Source: a virus
Length of the DNA stretch: 25,394 bases
Reading direction: 5' to 3' (one strand)
IMG/VR virus record: IMGVR_UViG_2162886007_000031
Coordinates: 1-25,394 of that record
The notes beneath the pieces were generated by a model, which saw only the letters and a program-made list of their open reading frames with translations, searched no databases and had not been told where the DNA came from. Positions 23,238 to 25,394 of this stretch are shown here, one piece after another; the stretch's first letter is position 1; each line of letters opens with the position of its first letter. Both the position numbers and the translations under genes were made by a program.

Positions 23238-23627
23238 TTATTCAGCGCTGAGTGGGTCGCTCTCGTCCGAGGTCGTGGGGATGGTCGGCTCGCGGCCATC
23301 GGCGGTACGGTTGGCGGACAGGTCGCTGACGCGGACCTTGTACACCTGCTTCTCGAAGCCTTCGCCGCTCTCGACGCCGACGACCTTGCCCACGCCATCC
23401 AGTTCGGTAATGCCGACGATGACCACGCCCGTCAGGGTGCGCTTCTTGTCGCCGCGACCGAAGATGAAGTCCACATCATCGCCTACTTCGATGTTGTTGA
23501 CGATAGCTTCCGAGGCAAGCTGCTGCTCATACTTAGCGACCAGCGCCCGCGCTGCTTCCAGCTTCTGGAGGGTGGTACGGGGTGCGCTGGTGGTGACGTC
23601 GTTCACTTTTGATTTCTTTCTTGGCAT
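23238..23627 (-). CDS. Protein of 129 residues, unknown
   Basis: The start is ATG 23627 with GGGAG 6 nt upstream. A basic N-terminus (MPRKKSKVNDV) is followed by a helix (TLQKLEAARALVAKYEQQLA), then a beta-rich part (VGDDVDFIFGRGDKKRTLTG, VVIVGITELDGVGKVVGV) that could be a small barrel, and an acidic Ser/Thr end. I have seen proteins with this helix plus barrel layout in related phages, without known function. It lies between the palindromic gap and a terminator, so it may form a short transcript of its own. Confidence 0.8.
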   Translation of the reverse strand: MPRKKSKVNDVTTSAPRTTLQKLEAARALVAKYEQQLASEAIVNNIEVGDDVDFIFGRGDKKRTLTGVVIVGITELDGVGKVVGVESGEGFEKQVYKVRVSDLSANRTADGREPTIPTTSDESDPLSAE

Positions 23628-23660
23628 TGGTAACTCCCGTCATGGTAATGCGGAGAGTGC

Positions 23661-23711
23661 GTCCGGTACGGACTATGCACCCATGGGTACCTGCACTAAG
23701 GCCCATGGGTG
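23661..23711. promoter_or_regulatory. Palindromic cluster between kinase and 129-residue gene
   Basis: The gap holds GTCCG-gta-CGGAC at 23661-23673, ACCCATGGGT at 23679-23688 and a second CCCATGGG at 23702-23709. The last two are centred 22 bp apart, about two helical turns, and flanking bases extend them into an inverted repeat (CACCCATGGG, 14-base spacer, CCCATGGGTG). This could be a dimer-binding operator, or an RNA hairpin that ends or processes the kinase transcript; it lacks a T tract. A weak TTGACT near 23716 could be a -35 box, but no convincing -10 follows. Confidence 0.4.
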
Positions 23712-23716
23712 TGAAG

Positions 23717-24400
23717 TCAATACGTGTATGTGTAGGTATATTCGTGTTCCGGTCGATCTTGGCGGCTATGGTTGCTCCGCATACCATGGTCATAGCTGAC
23801 TGGATCAGTGATAACCAAGCGGCCAAAGCGGTCCACCATGATGTTTCCGCTGTTTACGTCGAAGAAGGCGATGCCATCAAAGAACGTGCGGATTTCGTGG
23901 GCGGTAACGGTGATGGGCATTTCGATAACGGGGCTATCCCCATGCTCGATAATGTCCCGTACCATCGTTGCTTCGCAGCGGAGTTGTGTGCCTGCGGTTC
24001 CCCGGTCAAAGGGATGGCAGCGATCCAGCAGCACAACGTAGCAGCGTGTGAATTTGTCGATAGCATAGATCACGGGTACCCCGGCCTTGCCTTGGTTCGC
24101 TCGTGCCCATGCTGCGTAGGTTGCTCCGCTATCTTCCTTCTTGAGGCCTACCTTGAGGGCAAGGCCGCCACGGACGAACACTGCGGAGAAGAAGCCCGAA
24201 CCGGATAGCTCCCAGCCTTCTTCTTTCATGAAGGCGGTGATTGCCGGTAAGGCGGGATGCTCATCTACGTAGCGGTTGTTTTCAACCGTGCCGGTAGCCT
24301 CCATGATGTTGTTAATTCTACCCCCGTAGAACTCAAGATACAGTTTTCCAGACTCAATCTCATGATCGGTCGGCCCCACACCCAAAACTACTTTTGCCAT
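23717..24400 (-). CDS. Protein kinase, T7 gp0.7 type, kinase domain only
   Basis: This 227-residue protein matches the N-terminal half of T7 gp0.7, the early Ser/Thr kinase that phosphorylates host RNA polymerase, RNase III and other proteins. Shared features are the Gly-rich loop GSGFFSAVF (67-75), ALKVGLKKEDSGATY with Lys 83, a NQGKAGVPVIY segment, FFDGIAFFDVNSGNIM (Asp 181, Asn 186) and VITDPVSY (Asp 199 of the DFG position). T7 gp0.7 has about 120 more residues that shut off host transcription; these are absent. The end is an unusual EYTYTYTY. ATG 24400 has only a distant AGGA (14 nt); an in-frame ATT two codons earlier is 8 nt from it. Confidence 0.93.
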   Translation of the reverse strand: MAKVVLGVGPTDHEIESGKLYLEFYGGRINNIMEATGTVENNRYVDEHPALPAITAFMKEEGWELSGSGFFSAVFVRGGLALKVGLKKEDSGATYAAWARANQGKAGVPVIYAIDKFTRCYVVLLDRCHPFDRGTAGTQLRCEATMVRDIIEHGDSPVIEMPITVTAHEIRTFFDGIAFFDVNSGNIMVDRFGRLVITDPVSYDHGMRSNHSRQDRPEHEYTYTYTY

Positions 24401-24425
24401 GTAAATCAGTTCGATCCTAGAATTA

Positions 24426-24451
24426 AGCCGGATTACACTATTGTTCCGGCT
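24426..24451 (-). terminator. Possible hairpin before the kinase gene
   Basis: AGCCGGA (24451-24445) pairs with TCCGGCT (24432-24426) across a 12-base loop, followed by TAATTCT. The stem is short and the T run is broken, so it may be a weak terminator, an RNase III processing site as found between T7 early genes, or a translation-control hairpin. It lies 20 bases after the previous stop and 25 bases before the kinase ATG. Confidence 0.4.
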
Positions 24452-24470
24452 GGTTCAGTGCGTAACCGCC

Positions 24471-24650
24471 TTAGGCCATGCCCAAGCCAAGGCGGTACAC
24501 ATGGTCAACGTCATCAGAGAACTTGCTGAGATAACGCTTACCTTCGGGCCACACCGCAAAGCGGCAACGCCCGTCATTATATGGTTCAACCCTGCTGCAC
24601 CGTATGCCCCGTGGTGCTAAGGATTGCTGGACAGCCCTAAGATTGAACAT
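24471..24650 (-). CDS. Protein of 59 residues, unknown
   Basis: The frame runs from ATG 24650 to TAA at 24473-24471 and overlaps the previous gene by 14 bases; AAGG lies 3 nt before the ATG. The protein is basic: MFNLRAVQQSLAPRGIRCSR, then VEPYNDGRCRFAVWPEGKRY and LSKFSDDVDHVYRLGLGMA. The pattern of a helix, two short strands and a helix resembles small early proteins of podoviruses, which often act on host targets. No family is recognised. Confidence 0.75.
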   Translation of the reverse strand: MFNLRAVQQSLAPRGIRCSRVEPYNDGRCRFAVWPEGKRYLSKFSDDVDHVYRLGLGMA

Positions 24651-24810
24651 GGGCCTTAGGCCTTACCAGCCAGCGTCCGACCACTTTTACGTCGTTGTCA
24701 GTTATCGACTGTAGCAGCTTAGCTGCATGGTCAGCCTCGTCACGGACCAAGGGTACTCCCAACCATTGGTGGTTGTTCGTCCCTTGGTACACATTGATGC
24801 AATCGGGCAT
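24637..24810 (-). CDS. Protein of 57 residues, unknown
   Basis: The start is ATG 24810 with AGGAGG 5 nt upstream, 12 bases after the previous stop; the stop is TAG at 24639-24637. The product begins MPDCINVYQGTNNHQWLGVP and continues LVRDEADHAAKLLQSITDND, ending in VKVVGRWLVRPKAHVQS. It looks like a compact alpha/beta protein. Another ATG four bases upstream opens a different frame of 24 codons and is less likely. Function unknown; an early host-directed protein is possible. Confidence 0.75.
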   Translation of the reverse strand: MPDCINVYQGTNNHQWLGVPLVRDEADHAAKLLQSITDNDVKVVGRWLVRPKAHVQS

Positions 24811-24822
24811 ACATGCCTCCTC

Positions 24823-25098
24823 TTATCGTTGATGCGTTGGTTGGTCGTGGAGTACGGCGGGCGCACCCGGCATACGTGTTGGCTTGTAAAGCGGCCTCCA
24901 CTGGCAGCGATACATGATACCGTTGACCCAAGTGCGGAGGGCCTTCTCCGGACCTGCTACGTTGAGGTCACGCCTAAAGTCCCCGGCACAACCTCTGTAG
25001 TCCGTAGCCTTGCAGTGACCGTCGCTATATCTAGCTATGGTCAGTAGCCCATCCTCGAACTCCACAAGGTAGTCCTCTGTCTGGGCTAGGACGGTCAT
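24823..25098 (-). CDS. Protein of 91 residues, unknown
   Basis: The ATG at 25098 overlaps the stop of the repeat protein as ATGA, which fixes the start; a GTG five codons earlier is unlikely. The N-half has alternating strands (TVLAQTEDYLVEFEDGLLTI, ARYSDGHCKATDYRGCAGDF). The C-half is basic with Trp (ALRTWVNGIMYRCQWRPLYK) and ends in a Pro-rich tail. Three Cys are present without a clear metal pattern. No family is recognised. Coupling to the repeat protein suggests joint expression. Confidence 0.75.
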   Translation of the reverse strand: MTVLAQTEDYLVEFEDGLLTIARYSDGHCKATDYRGCAGDFRRDLNVAGPEKALRTWVNGIMYRCQWRPLYKPTRMPGAPAVLHDQPTHQR

Positions 25099-25394
25099 CC
25101 CAACTCGGACCACTGCGGTACGAGTACCCCGTTGACTGCCTTGTACGGCTTGCCTGCCACGATGACAGACTCCTCGCCCTCAAGGCCAATCTCGGCCAAG
25201 ATGCTGCGGTAGCGTCCAGCCGCATAGTCGTACCACTTGAAGAGAAGGGTGCTGCCATAGCCACCGGTCAGGGTGCTGCGATTGCCACCGGTCAGGGTGC
25301 TGCCATAGCCACCGGTCAGGGTGCTGTCGTCGCCACCGGTCAGGGTGCTGCGATTGCCACCGGTCAGGGTGCTGCGATTGCCACCGGTCAGGGT
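25095..25394 (-). CDS. Ice-nucleation-like octapeptide repeat protein (partial, C-terminal part)
   Basis: The frame is open from the right edge to TGA at 25097-25095 and gives the last 99 residues. It starts with six full 8-residue units TLTGGxxS, where xx is NR, DD or YG, and GYGSTLTGG is close to the GYGSTxTAG core of bacterial ice nucleation proteins. In those proteins such repeats stack into a flat beta-solenoid. A non-repetitive end of about 51 residues follows (LLFKWYDYAAGRYRSILAEI and on). The N-terminus and full repeat number are outside the window. It lies upstream of the early genes; its role in a phage is unknown to me. Confidence 0.85.
   Translation of the reverse strand, partial: TLTGGNRSTLTGGNRSTLTGGDDSTLTGGYGSTLTGGNRSTLTGGYGSTLLFKWYDYAAGRYRSILAEIGLEGEESVIVAGKPYKAVNGVLVPQWSELG
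25251..25394 (-). repeat. 24-bp tandem repeat, six units, coding
   Basis: Six copies of a 24-bp unit fill 25251-25394 and continue past the edge. Eighteen bases of each unit are identical; only the two codons for the variable residues differ (AAT CGC, GAC GAC or TAT GGC). Near-perfect identity at the DNA level suggests recent expansion or repeated conversion, and units may be gained or lost in culture or miscounted in assembly. Confidence 0.95.

Noticed and set aside
23533-23826. Minus-strand frame of 97 codons across the palindromic gap
   Set aside because: It overlaps the kinase C-terminus and the 129-residue gene in another frame, and its ATG has no ribosome-binding site.
23628-24470. T7-like phage promoters in the non-coding gaps
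   Set aside because: The gaps at 4459-4530, 15810-15892, 23165-23237, 23628-23716 and 24401-24470 were compared by eye and share no common 20-base element; an alignment over the whole genome is needed.
25031-25264. Minus-strand frame of 77 codons at the right end
   Set aside because: It is out of frame with the octapeptide repeat protein, which runs through the same bases with regular periodic residues.

Overview
The window is a 25.4-kb piece of a GC-rich, T7-like podovirus genome (Autographiviridae type). This rests on a single-subunit RNA polymerase, a family A DNA polymerase, a TOPRIM primase and DnaB-type helicase, a FEN-like exonuclease, an endonuclease VII, and the complete head and tail order portal - scaffold - capsid - tail tube A - tail tube B - internal virion proteins. 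All 34 genes lie on the minus strand, so the biological order runs from the right end (early) to the left end (late). Most genes abut or overlap through ATGA, TAATG or TGATG junctions, which implies translational coupling. No tRNA, CRISPR array, insertion sequence, integrase or lysis gene was seen. The host cannot be named from the sequence; a GC-rich proteobacterium is a reasonable guess.

Right end, early region (25394 to 22362): a partial protein of ice-nucleation-like octapeptide repeats, three small unknown genes, a T7 gp0.7-type protein kinase without the C-terminal host-shutoff domain, a palindromic intergenic site, a 129-aa protein, a terminator, then four small genes that include a two-span membrane protein.

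Middle, DNA metabolism (22365 to 11484): primase, an 83-aa protein, helicase, a winged-helix protein, an 80-aa protein, DNA polymerase, a candidate ssDNA-binding protein, two small genes, a terminator, 5'-3' exonuclease, endonuclease VII, a metallophosphoesterase with an N-terminal helix-turn-helix, a DUF3310 protein, ATP-dependent DNA ligase and a cupin-like protein. Together these unwind, prime, copy, join and resolve phage DNA and degrade host DNA for nucleotides.

Left, transcription and virion (11471 to 1): the RNA polymerase gene sits directly before the structural genes, as in phiKMV-type phages and unlike T7, where it is early. After it come a 57-aa protein, a GNAT-like protein, a gp7.3-like protein, a 53-aa protein, portal, scaffold, capsid, a terminator at the T7 T-phi position, both tail tube proteins, a gp14-like protein and the first part of a gp15-like protein.

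The most unusual observation is that three genes (helicase, winged-helix protein, metallophosphoesterase) have no ATG, GTG or TTG where their translation should begin. In each, a Shine-Dalgarno sequence lies 7, 7 or 8 nt before an in-frame ATA, ATC or ATA, and the residues from that codon onward continue the domain. They look like AUA/AUC-initiated genes. The ice-nucleation-like repeat protein at the right edge is the second strong lead.
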